Below, one piece after another: positions 16,976-25,550 of a DNA stretch of 53,634 bases. The notes below the pieces were generated by a model, which saw nothing but the letters and a program-made list of their open reading frames with translations, made no database searches and was not told the DNA's origin. The translations under genes and the position numbers were made by a program. Source of the stretch: DATNFP01 sp035606335 (GTDB lineage: Bacteria > Bacteroidota > Bacteroidia > Chitinophagales > Chitinophagaceae); NCBI GenBank assembly GCA_035606335.1, contig DATNFP010000199.1:1-53634 (forward strand), written 5' to 3'. How positions within the stretch are numbered: position 1 is the stretch's first letter; each line of letters starts with the position of its first letter.

Positions 16976-19900
16976 ATGAAAGGAAAAATACTTGTTATAA
17001 TTGCAATCTTTATTTGTGTTTGTGGGGTATTAGATGGTCGGGCACAGACATATTGCACGCCGTCTTATGTTTCAGGTTGCGCTAGTCCCTATCCTATTGA
17101 CATTGATACATTTCATTTGTCAGGAGCGCTCGGTACTTCCATAATAGATGATAGTACGGTTTGCAGTTCCGGTAGCTATGATGATAGAAATTCCGAATCT
17201 GTTGAAATGATCCAGGGCCAGAGCTATAATGGTTATATAACTACTGAGTATAGCGCTACCAATCACGCATTGGTCTGGATAGACTTTAACGATGATGGAA
17301 CTTTCTCATCTTCTGAAATAGTAGATTCAATCAATCTTGTACACATTCTGGATACAAACTTTACAATTGCAATTCCAACGACTGCTATAGCCGGTACACA
17401 CCGGATGCGCGTGCGACTTGTAAATGGTGTACTTGCTGATAACACAATAGATCCTTGCAGTAGCTATAATTATGGCGAGACCCATGACTATACTGCAAAA
17501 ATACTGAGTCCGACAGCTACACCAACTATAACAAAAGTAACTCCGGATACATTGTGTGAGACAAGTACAGTTGTTCTGAAAGCGTCTTCTACTGCTACAC
17601 CGCCTGTTACCTATACATGGACAAAACCAGATGGGACTACTGTATCCGGTGCAACAATAACAATCGCTAATATAACACTCTCACAAGCAGGTTCATATAG
17701 TGTAAGGGCTACTTCGGGTGGTTTTACGTCTGCTGCTGCTTATGATACTGTAGTTGTAAAAGCAACCCCAAGTACAGTAATAACTGTTGATACTGAATTT
17801 TGTAGCGGCAATACAATATCATTTATGCTGCCATCCTCCACTGCGCCCAGTGTAACATATACCTGGACAGGACCTAATGGATATACAAGCTCTAAACAAG
17901 ATCCTACTATCACCAATGCTGATACCACGGCTACAGGTAAATATACAGTGCTCGCAAGATCTACTGACGGATGTGCTTCCAAACATAGTGTGAATGTTGT
18001 CGTGCATCTCACTCCTAAAATAACAAGTGTAATAGGATCTAACCCTGGTTTTTGCACCACACATGATGGTCAAATTACTTTATTAGGATTATTGCCCAAT
18101 AGTACTTTCACCATTACTTATACTTTGGATGGTGCTACTATGCCTCCTGTTACATTGACAAGTGATGCAACAGGAAGAGTTATGATGAGTGGCCTCAACA
18201 CCGGTATATATGGTGATATTACCGCTACGTATTTTTCATGTGTTTCTAACGTGGTTGGTCCTGTAACTTTAAAGGCTCCTGATGCTCCTCCAGCACCAAC
18301 TTTGAGCCATAATGTACCTCTCTGCTTATATGGTGTGCTTAACATAACAGCTACAGATGCAGTTAGTATAGCTGCCGGCAAATATACATGGACTGGTCCG
18401 GGCGGATTTTCTGCTACTTCAGTAAGCTCAGGTTCTGCAACACTTACCAGAGACAGTATAACCTATGCTGATTCCGGCAAGTACTATGTAACTTATATGG
18501 ATTCAGCCGGAGGTTGTGTCTCTTTGCCAGACAGTATAGATATATCTATCAACCCATTACCCGATAATCCGATAGCAGCAAGCAATAGCCCTGTTTGCCT
18601 TAATAGCACTTTGACACTGAGTGCTACCAGTACAACTGGAAAGACAACATTTACATGGACTGGCCCCAATAGCTTTACAGGTGTGACAGCTGATACATCA
18701 ATCAACAATGTTGCAATGGTTAATGGCGGAGAGTACTATGTATATTCAGTGTCATCGGCCGGTTGTGCATCTGCTTATCCTGATTCTGTAGATGTAGTAG
18801 TTAAACCATTACCAGCACCTCCAAGTGCAGGGAATAACACTCCTATATGCTCAGGTATAGGAAACGAAATAGATCTTACCGCTTCCAGCAAAACACGCCG
18901 AGTAAGTTATGTGTGGAGCGGACCTAATAGTTTCAGCTCAACATCATCCAATCCTGTTATTTTCAATCCACCACTTGCTGATAGCGGAATATATACAGTG
19001 TATTCAAAATTAAATGGTTGTCTATCGGCCACGCCCGGTACGACAAAGGTTATTATTAAGGCGACACCAAATCCTCCAAATGTAACAAATTATGACTATT
19101 GCCAGAATGTTCCGACTGTAGCACTTCAGGCTACGGGCATAGGATTATTGTGGTATAATGTACCTAGTGGCGGTGCGGCAACAGCTGTTCCACCGATTCC
19201 TGTTGATACAGCTCCAGGCACCTTTATATGGTATGTAACCCAAACAGATACTAATGGTTGTACAAGCCAGGAATCTACACAAACAGTAGTTGTTAACCCA
19301 ATTCCTGATGCACCATATACTGCCACCCCTGCATATACCTATTGTCAATTTGAGGAGGCTTCGATACTCACTGCAGTAGGGCAAAACCTGTTATGGTATA
19401 ATTCTGCTGGTGGTGGTGCAGGCAATCCTATTGCGCCAACCCCATCTACTCTTACACCGGGTATATATACTTTTTATGTGAGTCAGACGATACATGGCTG
19501 TGAGGGCCCAAGATTGCCAATTACAGTTACAGTAATAGCAAAACCTGCAACTTTGGAAGTAACCACACCGGTTTATTATTGCCAGAACGATGTGGCAACC
19601 CCATTGTCTGAACCTGCTACAAGTGGAAAAATATTGTGGTACGAATCGGCATCGGGAGGAGTTGCTTCGCCAATACCGCCCACTCCACTTACAACATACC
19701 CGAACGATACAATTAATTATTATGTTAGTCAGGTGGTAAATGGTTGTGAAAGTGACAGATCATTAGTACAGGTAATAATAAAACCAAAACCAAATGCCAT
19801 AATAGTAGGAAGTGCGCCATATGTATGCCAGTTTGATACTATGAGCTTCACTTATTTTGGAAACGCAACAACCACCGCATCGTACGAATGGACTGCCCCT

Positions 19901-20827
19901 ACCGGAGGCGCTGTGATTAGCGGCAGTGGCCAAGGCCCGCTTGTAATAAGATTCGATTCTTCGGGTAACCGGGTATTAACGTTATCAGTTCAAACAGATG
20001 GTTGTACAAGCCCATTAGCACAATATACTGTAGATGTGAGAAAGGCACCATTTGTGCCGATTGTATTACCCAAAGATGCCTGCGCGAACCAGATAGTGCC
20101 TATACAAACAGGAACATCCAATGATACCATAAGTAATTATATTTGGAATTTCGATGGTGGTAATATAGTATATGGTAGTACAGGCCCCGGCCCATATGGA
20201 GTTACATACAGCAACCAGGGGATTTATGTAATAAGCCTTAAAGCTATTACCAACAAATGTCCTTCACCACTTATCATGGATACCATAAATATTCATCCTT
20301 TGGGTGATGCTCACATTGCGCACATTAGCAATAGCAATCCTTGTGTGGGAGACAGCGTAGAATTCTCAGTAGAACAATATAACCCTGCTTATATGTATTC
20401 ATGGTCTCCGGGAGAATTCTTTGGTACTGAAAATAATAAAGGGGATGTGTTCGGTATTGTAAACCTGATGGGTTATGTGAAATTACAAGTAACGACAGAT
20501 TATGGTTGCGTAAGTATAGACAGTACATTTATAAAAGCACATGCATGTTGTGATATGTTCTTCCCGAATGCATTTTCACCCAATGGTGATAATAAAAATG
20601 ATGTGTTTGCTCCTTTGCCTGGTCAAAGCCAACGTGAAATAAGAAGATTTGTAGTGTATGACAGATGGGGACAGGAAATGTTTGAAACCAATGAACAGAA
20701 TAAAGGCTGGGATGGTAAACATAATGGAGTGCCCCAGGATATAGGTACTTATTATTACCTGATACAGTACATCTGTGCTGATGGAAAGACTTATAAGAAA
20801 GAAGGCGAAATAGTACTGGTGAAATAA
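16976..20827 (+). CDS. Giant secreted protein: GEVED domain, Ig-like repeats, type B T9SS sorting domain
   Basis: 1,283 residues with a signal peptide (MKGKILVIIAIFICVCGVLDGRAQ). Residues ~25-165 look like a GEVED-type domain (YCTPSYVSGC, YITTEYSATNHALVWIDFNDDGTFSSSEIV, AIAGTHRMRVRL). Next come about five Ig-like modules with a YTWTGPN.F core and then three CHU_C-associated Ig modules (DYCQNVPTVALQATG, TYCQFEEASILTAVG, YYCQNDVATPLSE, each with LLWYN or LWYES). The C-terminal sorting domain contains CCDMFFPNAFSPNGDNKNDVF, VVYDRWGQEMFETNEQ and GWDGKHNGVPQDIGTYYYL. It is not a copy of the cassette proteins; its N-terminal domain differs. It is probably monocistronic and likely an adhesin or matrix protein. 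Confidence 0.87.
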   Translation: MKGKILVIIAIFICVCGVLDGRAQTYCTPSYVSGCASPYPIDIDTFHLSGALGTSIIDDSTVCSSGSYDDRNSESVEMIQGQSYNGYITTEYSATNHALVWIDFNDDGTFSSSEIVDSINLVHILDTNFTIAIPTTAIAGTHRMRVRLVNGVLADNTIDPCSSYNYGETHDYTAKILSPTATPTITKVTPDTLCETSTVVLKASSTATPPVTYTWTKPDGTTVSGATITIANITLSQAGSYSVRATSGGFTSAAAYDTVVVKATPSTVITVDTEFCSGNTISFMLPSSTAPSVTYTWTGPNGYTSSKQDPTITNADTTATGKYTVLARSTDGCASKHSVNVVVHLTPKITSVIGSNPGFCTTHDGQITLLGLLPNSTFTITYTLDGATMPPVTLTSDATGRVMMSGLNTGIYGDITATYFSCVSNVVGPVTLKAPDAPPAPTLSHNVPLCLYGVLNITATDAVSIAAGKYTWTGPGGFSATSVSSGSATLTRDSITYADSGKYYVTYMDSAGGCVSLPDSIDISINPLPDNPIAASNSPVCLNSTLTLSATSTTGKTTFTWTGPNSFTGVTADTSINNVAMVNGGEYYVYSVSSAGCASAYPDSVDVVVKPLPAPPSAGNNTPICSGIGNEIDLTASSKTRRVSYVWSGPNSFSSTSSNPVIFNPPLADSGIYTVYSKLNGCLSATPGTTKVIIKATPNPPNVTNYDYCQNVPTVALQATGIGLLWYNVPSGGAATAVPPIPVDTAPGTFIWYVTQTDTNGCTSQESTQTVVVNPIPDAPYTATPAYTYCQFEEASILTAVGQNLLWYNSAGGGAGNPIAPTPSTLTPGIYTFYVSQTIHGCEGPRLPITVTVIAKPATLEVTTPVYYCQNDVATPLSEPATSGKILWYESASGGVASPIPPTPLTTYPNDTINYYVSQVVNGCESDRSLVQVIIKPKPNAIIVGSAPYVCQFDTMSFTYFGNATTTASYEWTAPTGGAVISGSGQGPLVIRFDSSGNRVLTLSVQTDGCTSPLAQYTVDVRKAPFVPIVLPKDACANQIVPIQTGTSNDTISNYIWNFDGGNIVYGSTGPGPYGVTYSNQGIYVISLKAITNKCPSPLIMDTINIHPLGDAHIAHISNSNPCVGDSVEFSVEQYNPAYMYSWSPGEFFGTENNKGDVFGIVNLMGYVKLQVTTDYGCVSIDSTFIKAHACCDMFFPNAFSPNGDNKNDVFAPLPGQSQREIRRFVVYDRWGQEMFETNEQNKGWDGKHNGVPQDIGTYYYLIQYICADGKTYKKEGEIVLVK

Positions 20828-20850
20828 TAATTGAACTGTTTTGATATTGA

Positions 20851-20882
20851 TTTAGCCTGTGAAAACAGGCTAAATCTTTTTT
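20851..20882 (+). terminator. Rho-independent terminator after the GEVED protein
   Basis: TTTAGCCTG and CAGGCTAAA form a perfect 9-bp stem with a TGAAAA loop, followed by TCTTTTTT, 24 bases after the stop. Confidence 0.88.
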
Positions 20883-20968
20883 GAAAAGTGTACAAATTAA
20901 ATGCTTTTCTACATTGTTATCGGGGAGTTATTGTGTTTTTAGCGTAGGATAAGTACTTTTGTAAACAG

Positions 20969-20976
20969 TAACTTTG
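20969..20976 (+). promoter_or_regulatory. Bacteroidota -7 element for the PID-CTERM-like gene
   Basis: TAACTTTG fits the TAnnTTTG element, 39 bases before the ATG at 21016. A -33 TTG is not obvious at the standard distance. Confidence 0.5.
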
Positions 20977-21015
20977 CATTCGAATCCATTTTAATCCTTT
21001 ACGAAACACCCAAAA

Positions 21016-21219
21016 ATGAAAAAAGTATTTAGTAGTCCAAAATTATTGCTGGCCGTTTTACTTATTTGTTTGCCTCTTATTTCATTTGCTGGCAATGCTT
21101 ATGGGCATGATAAGCCACCTGCCGACGGGGCTCCACTTGACGGTGGTTTAAGTATACTTCTTGCTGCTGGTGTAGGTTATGGCGCAAAGATGTTATCTGC
21201 TAAAAGAAAGAAAGCTTAA
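21016..21219 (+). CDS. Small PID-CTERM-like surface-sorting protein
   Basis: 67 residues in three parts: an N-terminal signal peptide (KLLLAVLLICLPLISFAG), a very short His/Asp/Pro-rich middle (HDKPPADGAP) and a C-terminal signal made of PLDGGLSILLAAGVGYGAK followed by the basic tail RKKA. The P-[IL]-D-G-G-L-S-hydrophobic-basic pattern matches the PID-CTERM sorting signal described in Bacteroidota, which is thought to be handled by an exosortase-like enzyme. Almost nothing remains between the two signals, so the mature product would be a peptide of roughly 20 residues. It has its own promoter element and terminator. The function is unknown. Confidence 0.75.
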   Translation: MKKVFSSPKLLLAVLLICLPLISFAGNAYGHDKPPADGAPLDGGLSILLAAGVGYGAKMLSAKRKKA

Positions 21220-21241
21220 AATACCTTACTTAATTATATCT

Positions 21242-21270
21242 AAAGCTCTTCTTGTTGAGGAGCTTTTTTT
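21242..21270 (+). terminator. Rho-independent terminator after the PID-CTERM-like gene
   Basis: AAAGCTCTTC and GAGGAGCTTT form a 10-bp stem with one G-U pair and a TTGTT loop, followed by TTTT. Confidence 0.85.
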
Positions 21271-21295
21271 ATTATAGATAGGGAATTCGAATAGC

Positions 21296-21325
21296 AAAAA
21301 AAAGGGAACCATAAAAATAGTTCCC
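21296..21325 (-). terminator. Minus-strand terminator with no assigned gene
   Basis: Read on the minus strand, GGGAAC and GTTCCC form a 6-bp stem followed by an unbroken run of T. No convincing minus-strand protein gene lies just upstream (21,326-21,768), so it may end a small RNA or an unrecognised short gene. The stem is preceded on that strand by AGGTGAACA, the same word that precedes the hairpin at 22,536. Confidence 0.55.
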
Positions 21326-21768
21326 GGTTGTTCACCTTTTTTTGCGTATAAATATTCCCTCTGTATTCGTGGTGATAAGGGACGCTAGGGTGAAAATATT
21401 ATAAATTGCTTAAAATCAAGATATTATTTTCCTCTTATGATACAAAATGAATAATTAAAGTTCAAAGTATCAATCACGAATATTGGTGAGATAGCTATTT
21501 AATCATACTGATTAATTTTGAATATCTTATTATTTCATTAACATTTTTGTAATTAGATTTAACGCTTAGCCTTAGCTTAAAAGCATCCAGATTAACGATC
21601 AAAAAACAGTTAATCAACTTTTTAATGGTACCAGCTAACTATGGAACTAACCAATATTGGAAACCAAAGATATTTTTTCACTTTAAGAAAACCATTGAGA
21701 TATATCAATGCTGCCGTTGATATTTCTCAATTTGCTATATTTTTATTAATCTAATAGATTAAGTAATT
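21326..21768. other. Non-coding gap upstream of the Crp/Fnr gene
   Basis: About 440 bases between the minus-strand hairpin and the Crp/Fnr start. It is AT-rich with no plausible protein frame on either strand. It may hold the crp-like promoter and possibly a minus-strand small RNA ending at 21,296. Confidence 0.4.
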
Positions 21769-22479
21769 ATGATGACTGCTGCCGAGATATATCCTTTGAA
21801 TAAATATTACTATAACTCCTCAATAATATTGAAAGATCTTCCTAAAGAAGACTTTAATATCCTGTGCCGCAATATGACGACGCACGAATACAAAAAGGGG
21901 GAAGTAATATTCAGAGATGGCAGCTACCCGGCAGGTGTGTATTATATAGATCGTGGATTTGTGAAGAGATACAAAACAGATTCGCAAGGCAAAGAGCAGA
22001 TAGTATATGTATGCAACAATGGTGAGCTGATGGGATGTCATGCAGCATTGTGTAATGAAAAGTATCTCGATTCCGCTGCCACGCTTGAGGACAGCACTAT
22101 ATCTTTTATTCCCCGGGAAGACTTTCTGGCGGCAGTAGACACATCTCCCTCATTTGCAAGAATAGTGCTTACACTGTTTAGTCATTTATTTGGAGTGCTT
22201 GTAAATACAGTTACTATACAGGGACAATACCCTGTGAGGGAGAAAGTGATCTTCACGCTCATTTATCTCCACGAGAAATACAAACAGGCAGGATATATAA
22301 CAGATAAAGGAGTAAACATATCCATATCCAGAACTGACCTGGCCAATATGGTTGGGACATCCAAAGAAACAGTAGTACGTGTATTAAGGGAGCTGAAGGA
22401 CAAGGACATACTAAATACAAGCGGAGCCCTGATAACGATCAGAGATGTGAACAGGCTGTTGAAATTGCTGAACTATTAA
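21769..22479 (+). CDS. Crp/Fnr-family transcriptional regulator
   Basis: 236 residues. The N-terminal half is a cyclic-nucleotide-binding fold (EYKKGEVIFRDGSYPAGVYYIDRGFVKRYK, then GELMGCHAAL), a central dimerisation helix runs through FARIVLTLFSHLF, and a C-terminal winged helix-turn-helix contains ISRTDLANMVGTSKETVVRVLRELK. The usual cAMP phosphate-binding Arg-Ser pattern is not evident, and there is no N-terminal Cys cluster as in Fnr, so the ligand is unknown. The start is one of two adjacent ATGs. It stands alone next to the phage-like locus and is the only obvious DNA-binding regulator near it; a link is possible but unproven. Confidence 0.88.
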   Translation: MMTAAEIYPLNKYYYNSSIILKDLPKEDFNILCRNMTTHEYKKGEVIFRDGSYPAGVYYIDRGFVKRYKTDSQGKEQIVYVCNNGELMGCHAALCNEKYLDSAATLEDSTISFIPREDFLAAVDTSPSFARIVLTLFSHLFGVLVNTVTIQGQYPVREKVIFTLIYLHEKYKQAGYITDKGVNISISRTDLANMVGTSKETVVRVLRELKDKDILNTSGALITIRDVNRLLKLLNY

Positions 22480-22535
22480 TATCCGGCTATCCAATTAAAA
22501 CAATTCTGAGGGGGCGCATGCGCCTAATAAATAAA

Positions 22536-22562
22536 AAGGGGACTATAGAGAATAGCCCCCTT
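22536..22562 (-). terminator. Minus-strand terminator downstream of the packaging arm
   Basis: On the minus strand, AAGGGGGCTAT pairs with ATAGTCCCCTT (one mismatch) around a short loop, followed by TTTATTTATT. It lies just downstream of a 36-residue minus-strand frame and could close the minus-strand phage transcript. Confidence 0.6.
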
Positions 22563-22612
22563 ACAGTAAACCTGTTCACCTCTAAAATGAAAAGTCTTCA
22601 GTTTATATATTT

Positions 22613-22723
22613 TTATCTTCCCGAAAGAACTTTATAGCTTATAAAAATTATTATCGTTAAGCTGATAATAGCTGCTACTAACTCTTTTATTTTTCGTTTC
22701 TTTATTTCAGGGTCTTTTGTCAT
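22613..22723 (-). CDS. 36-residue single-pass membrane protein
   Basis: A short minus-strand frame with a charged N-terminus (MTKDPEIKKRKIKEL), one hydrophobic helix (VAAIISLTIIIFISY) and a short basic end (KVLSGR). The clean N-in single-pass layout and the terminator 51 bases downstream support a real gene. It is downstream of the minus-strand tail-terminator gene, with a 203-base gap. I do not recognise a family; it could be a small phage membrane protein or a host microprotein. Confidence 0.45.
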   Translation of the reverse strand: MTKDPEIKKRKIKELVAAIISLTIIIFISYKVLSGR

Positions 22724-22926
22724 TCTTGTTTTGGTATTTTTAAAATTGTTGATACAAAATAACTGCTGTTTAGTAACCTGTTATATCCCGAAAACGAGGG
22801 ATAAGTTTGCGGCATAATAGTATTTCAAGGCACAAAATCAAGGGTATTTTTCACGTATGCCCTATAGTATTTTACACGTTGTTCATGAAGCAATACAAGC
22901 ATAATTTTGATATACCAACGTTAGCC

Positions 22927-23457
22927 CTATCCCTCGTTAATTTCGGTATCTATATTAATTTCAGCCCCTATAAATTGTAGCTCTCTCACTGTGCTATAAT
23001 CATCAAATTTTAAGCTGTAAGTAATGACCCGTACTCTAAACGGGTCTTTTCTTTTTTCCGTTTCTACACACTTTCTTACCAGCACTCCATAATCATCGCC
23101 CGGGCTCCAGCCCTGCAATGCCTGGTGTATTGCCCATTCTATATCATAATAGTTGATCGATTTTTCTCTATACGCTTCGGGTGTCTCCTGGCCCGAGCCA
23201 CTAAAAGGCTGAAATCCCAACCGGAGTATTACATCGCCTTCTGCAAGCTGGGCGTTTTCGCTCATATTGCTAAATCGCCAGTTGCTGAAATCGATAAGGA
23301 TACAGGGAAAGCTTACAGAAGGCCTGACCTTGTAATAATCGAGCTGTCCCAGGTCCTGATCTATACTGGGTATCATCGGTGTATTATCCGGATTCAATAC
23401 AGCAGTTTGTATTTGTTGCTGTATAGCCAGATAAATGTTGGCAAAAGGGCTATTCAT
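22927..23457 (-). CDS. Probable tail terminator/completion protein (Mu gp37 position)
   Basis: 176 residues. The opening segment (FANIYLAIQQQIQTAV) and the ending beta strands around VRVITYSLKFDDYSTV fit small tail-completion proteins that cap the tail tube. The middle has EGDVILRLGFQPFSGSGQETPEAY and a helix containing YDIEWAIHQALQGW. No name-giving motif is present, so the assignment rests on size, fold impression and position in a neck/packaging arm after gp36-like and portal genes. It is separated from the portal gene by 240 bases that carry a periodic repeat array. Confidence 0.55.
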   Translation of the reverse strand: MNSPFANIYLAIQQQIQTAVLNPDNTPMIPSIDQDLGQLDYYKVRPSVSFPCILIDFSNWRFSNMSENAQLAEGDVILRLGFQPFSGSGQETPEAYREKSINYYDIEWAIHQALQGWSPGDDYGVLVRKCVETEKRKDPFRVRVITYSLKFDDYSTVRELQFIGAEINIDTEINEG

Positions 23458-23501
23458 GGTTTAATAATGATTGAAAAATAAATATTCAAATAAATGATAT
23501 G

Positions 23502-23760
23502 TTGTTTTCCGGTTAACGTTGAGTTTTTATTTGTGAACGCATTACTTTTTCCAGTTAACGTTTTTGTTATTGTTAAGTAAAACGTAACGTTTTTGTTGCG
23601 ATTTTGGCAGTGAATGTTATGTTTTTCCGGGTTAACGTTGAAAAATGTCCGGTAAGCGTAAACAAAAATTAACTGTGATCAAAATACGTTTTGGCTATTA
23701 TTCAGGTTGAACGTCTGGTTTTTTCTGGTGAACGTTAGATTTTTCCTGGTAACCGTTGGG
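23502..23760. repeat. 21-bp-spaced repeat array in the portal gene end and the following spacer
   Basis: On the plus strand the core TKAACGTT, usually preceded by a T run and CYGG, recurs at 23513, 23534, 23555; 23611, 23632, 23653; and 23708, 23729, 23750. Spacing is exactly 21 bases within each group of three (the core at 23653 is degenerate), and the groups start 98 and 97 bases apart. The last group lies inside the portal gene and encodes the heptads NGYQEKS, NVHQKKP and DVQPE; the others are past its stop. It may be a decayed coding repeat or an iteron- or packaging-site-like array. Confidence 0.75.
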
Positions 23761-24960
23761 TTTAGGGATGCCATAAGTTTCATAGAAATAACTATTGTCA
23801 ATCGGTAGCCCTAATTTATTGACCAGCTTTACATCAATTGATATCCGTTCTCTCAATTGCTCGACATCATAGCTCTTAGTGAAAGTGAACTTTCCACCGT
23901 CTATCGGGAAACCATAGCTTTTAAGAATATTGAGAAAGTAGTTGCTGTTCAGCATATTTCTCACATACTGCATGTCGCTTTTGGTTACTTCGAGTTGTTG
24001 TTTTGCATGTACTTCACTCTGGGCATATCCACTTGAATCGCTGCTGGTGGTGCTTTCTGTATTGCCTAATATCACTACGCTCATTTCGGCATTGCAGGCA
24101 TTTCTGAACTTGGCCTGCAATTCGCCATCGCCATTACTTTGCTTGCCATCTTTCATATCAAAATCGGCTTGCTTCGGTATCATCAGTGCAAGACTGCTAC
24201 CACTATTATCCAATATCTTTTTCAGCTCTATTTTCGTTTGCTCGTCATAAGCATCATATTTTATCACACGCACAGGTTGACCAAACAACTCAATATAGTT
24301 TGACCAATCGGCCATATTGCCTCGTTTATATAACGCATAGGGAGCGCAGCGAAGCAATAATCCAAGGTCGTGCGTATCGCCAATGATCCACAAATTTGCC
24401 AGCTCTGTATAATCTATCCCTTCTTCGCCGGTTTGTTCATAGGAGATCACCTGCCATTTAGGTTTGATATGCTTGCGTGGGATGCGTCTATAATCTATCT
24501 CGTTGCCAGGGATAAATTCAAACCCGGTAATACCCCACATTTGTGTCCACATGATATCGGTAAGTATCTGTCTGAATATCAGGCTATCTATCAGCTTATC
24601 CAGTGCGTCTACTTTTTTGCCATCTTTTTCGAAATAGATCTGCTTATTCAGTACAGTATCAATTCTTTTACTGACAATGCCCCACAAGTGACCATCTAGT
24701 AATACATCATCGTACAGGTCGTATAGTTTTTGCCTGTTTGGATAATAAACAGATTCTGCTTGTATCAAACCCGTGCGCCATGTAAGCACATCTTTAGGCG
24801 AGCGGTCAACCGACCTAACCTGCACATCGTTGAGTATTACTTTTATTTTTTCGCCTGTCACAGGTTTATCCTGATCTTGTGTAGGGTTCTGATTACCAAT
24901 ATTTTGCTGAAAACTTTTATCAGTATCAGCGCTTTGTTTAAGATTTTTCTTTTGCGACAT
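23698..24960 (-). CDS. Phage portal protein, DUF935 (Mu gp29) type
   Basis: 420 residues from the ATG at 24960; an in-frame upstream ATG adds 14 residues before MSQKKN. Portal rings form the DNA entry vertex of the head and dock the terminase. Typical DUF935 features are the YDLYDDVLLDGHLWGIVSKR segment, DIMWTQMWGITGFEF, RRIPRKHIKP, RCAPYALYKRGNMADWSNYIELFGQPVR and a Ser-rich loop (ESTTSSDSSGYAQSEVH) before the terminal helices. The far C-terminus is made of seven-residue repeats encoded by a 21-bp DNA repeat. It is transcribed with the terminase genes, but after a gp36-like gene, an order unlike Mu. Confidence 0.88.
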   Translation of the reverse strand: MSQKKNLKQSADTDKSFQQNIGNQNPTQDQDKPVTGEKIKVILNDVQVRSVDRSPKDVLTWRTGLIQAESVYYPNRQKLYDLYDDVLLDGHLWGIVSKRIDTVLNKQIYFEKDGKKVDALDKLIDSLIFRQILTDIMWTQMWGITGFEFIPGNEIDYRRIPRKHIKPKWQVISYEQTGEEGIDYTELANLWIIGDTHDLGLLLRCAPYALYKRGNMADWSNYIELFGQPVRVIKYDAYDEQTKIELKKILDNSGSSLALMIPKQADFDMKDGKQSNGDGELQAKFRNACNAEMSVVILGNTESTTSSDSSGYAQSEVHAKQQLEVTKSDMQYVRNMLNSNYFLNILKSYGFPIDGGKFTFTKSYDVEQLRERISIDVKLVNKLGLPIDNSYFYETYGIPKPNGYQEKSNVHQKKPDVQPE

Positions 24961-25008
24961 GATTTTATTTTTAAAATTCAGAAGTGTAAAAATGCGTTTC
25001 AATAACTG

Positions 25009-25125
25009 TTAATTCATATTAGCAACTAATGCTTCACTTAACCATTCTTCAAAAATGAATAGCTCAATGGGGTACGCATATTCTAATTCAATTATTTGGC
25101 TTTTGTATGGAAAGTAGGCAAGCAT
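25009..25125 (-). CDS. Possible 38-residue phage protein
   Basis: A minus-strand frame encoding an acidic, aromatic peptide (starting MLAYFPYKSQIIELEY and ending EEWLSEALVANMN) just upstream of the portal gene (48-base gap). The composition looks protein-like, with an amphipathic C-terminal helix, but the frame is short and I know no family. Confidence 0.35.
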   Translation of the reverse strand: MLAYFPYKSQIIELEYAYPIELFIFEEWLSEALVANMN

Positions 25126-25230
25126 GTTTTCAGTTTTTAGAGTTTTTGAATAAGGTTAAGCTTTAGTCAAAATCGGCAAGCACTATATTATCTTCAGCAT
25201 TTTTATTTCTATCTTTCTGAAAATATCGGC

Positions 25231-25545
25231 ATGACACATTTTGATAGGACAAAAGACAGTTATTTGCTGGAGGGCCTAAAAAATCCTGAAATGTTTATTG
25301 ATATCTATAATAACATAGCTGATGAGATGAATGCGCTTGAAAAGGATTTGCAAAGTCACGACAGCGATATTGACTACAATGGCGCTTCCGATCTTTTGTA
25401 TTGCAGGCCTGAGAATGGTGGTATTCGTTTTCACATAAACAACCAGGTAAATAATTACCACGACAGCACATATATCATATCTATGATCAGAGTAATAGTG
25501 GAACGCCATATCAATCCAAATTTTCTTGTTTATAAAGAACAATAG
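25231..25545 (+). CDS. Hypothetical 104-residue protein on the opposite strand inside the packaging arm
   Basis: The frame reads as a genuine soluble protein: an acidic helical N-terminal half (DRTKDSYLLEGLKNPEMFIDIYNNIADEMNAL) and a mixed C-terminal half (CRPENGGIRFHINNQ, MIRVIVERHINPNFL). It is plus-strand while both neighbours are minus-strand, and it ends 5 bases from the end of the gp36-like gene. An 88-residue minus-strand frame in the same place has poorer composition. This is the position of a moron-type cargo gene. I do not recognise the family. Confidence 0.55.
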   Translation: MTHFDRTKDSYLLEGLKNPEMFIDIYNNIADEMNALEKDLQSHDSDIDYNGASDLLYCRPENGGIRFHINNQVNNYHDSTYIISMIRVIVERHINPNFLVYKEQ

Positions 25546-25550
25546 CTCAC

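Noticed and set aside
23125..24699. Several plus-strand frames of 66-118 residues
   Set aside because: They are antisense to the tail-terminator and portal genes and have no protein-like patterns.
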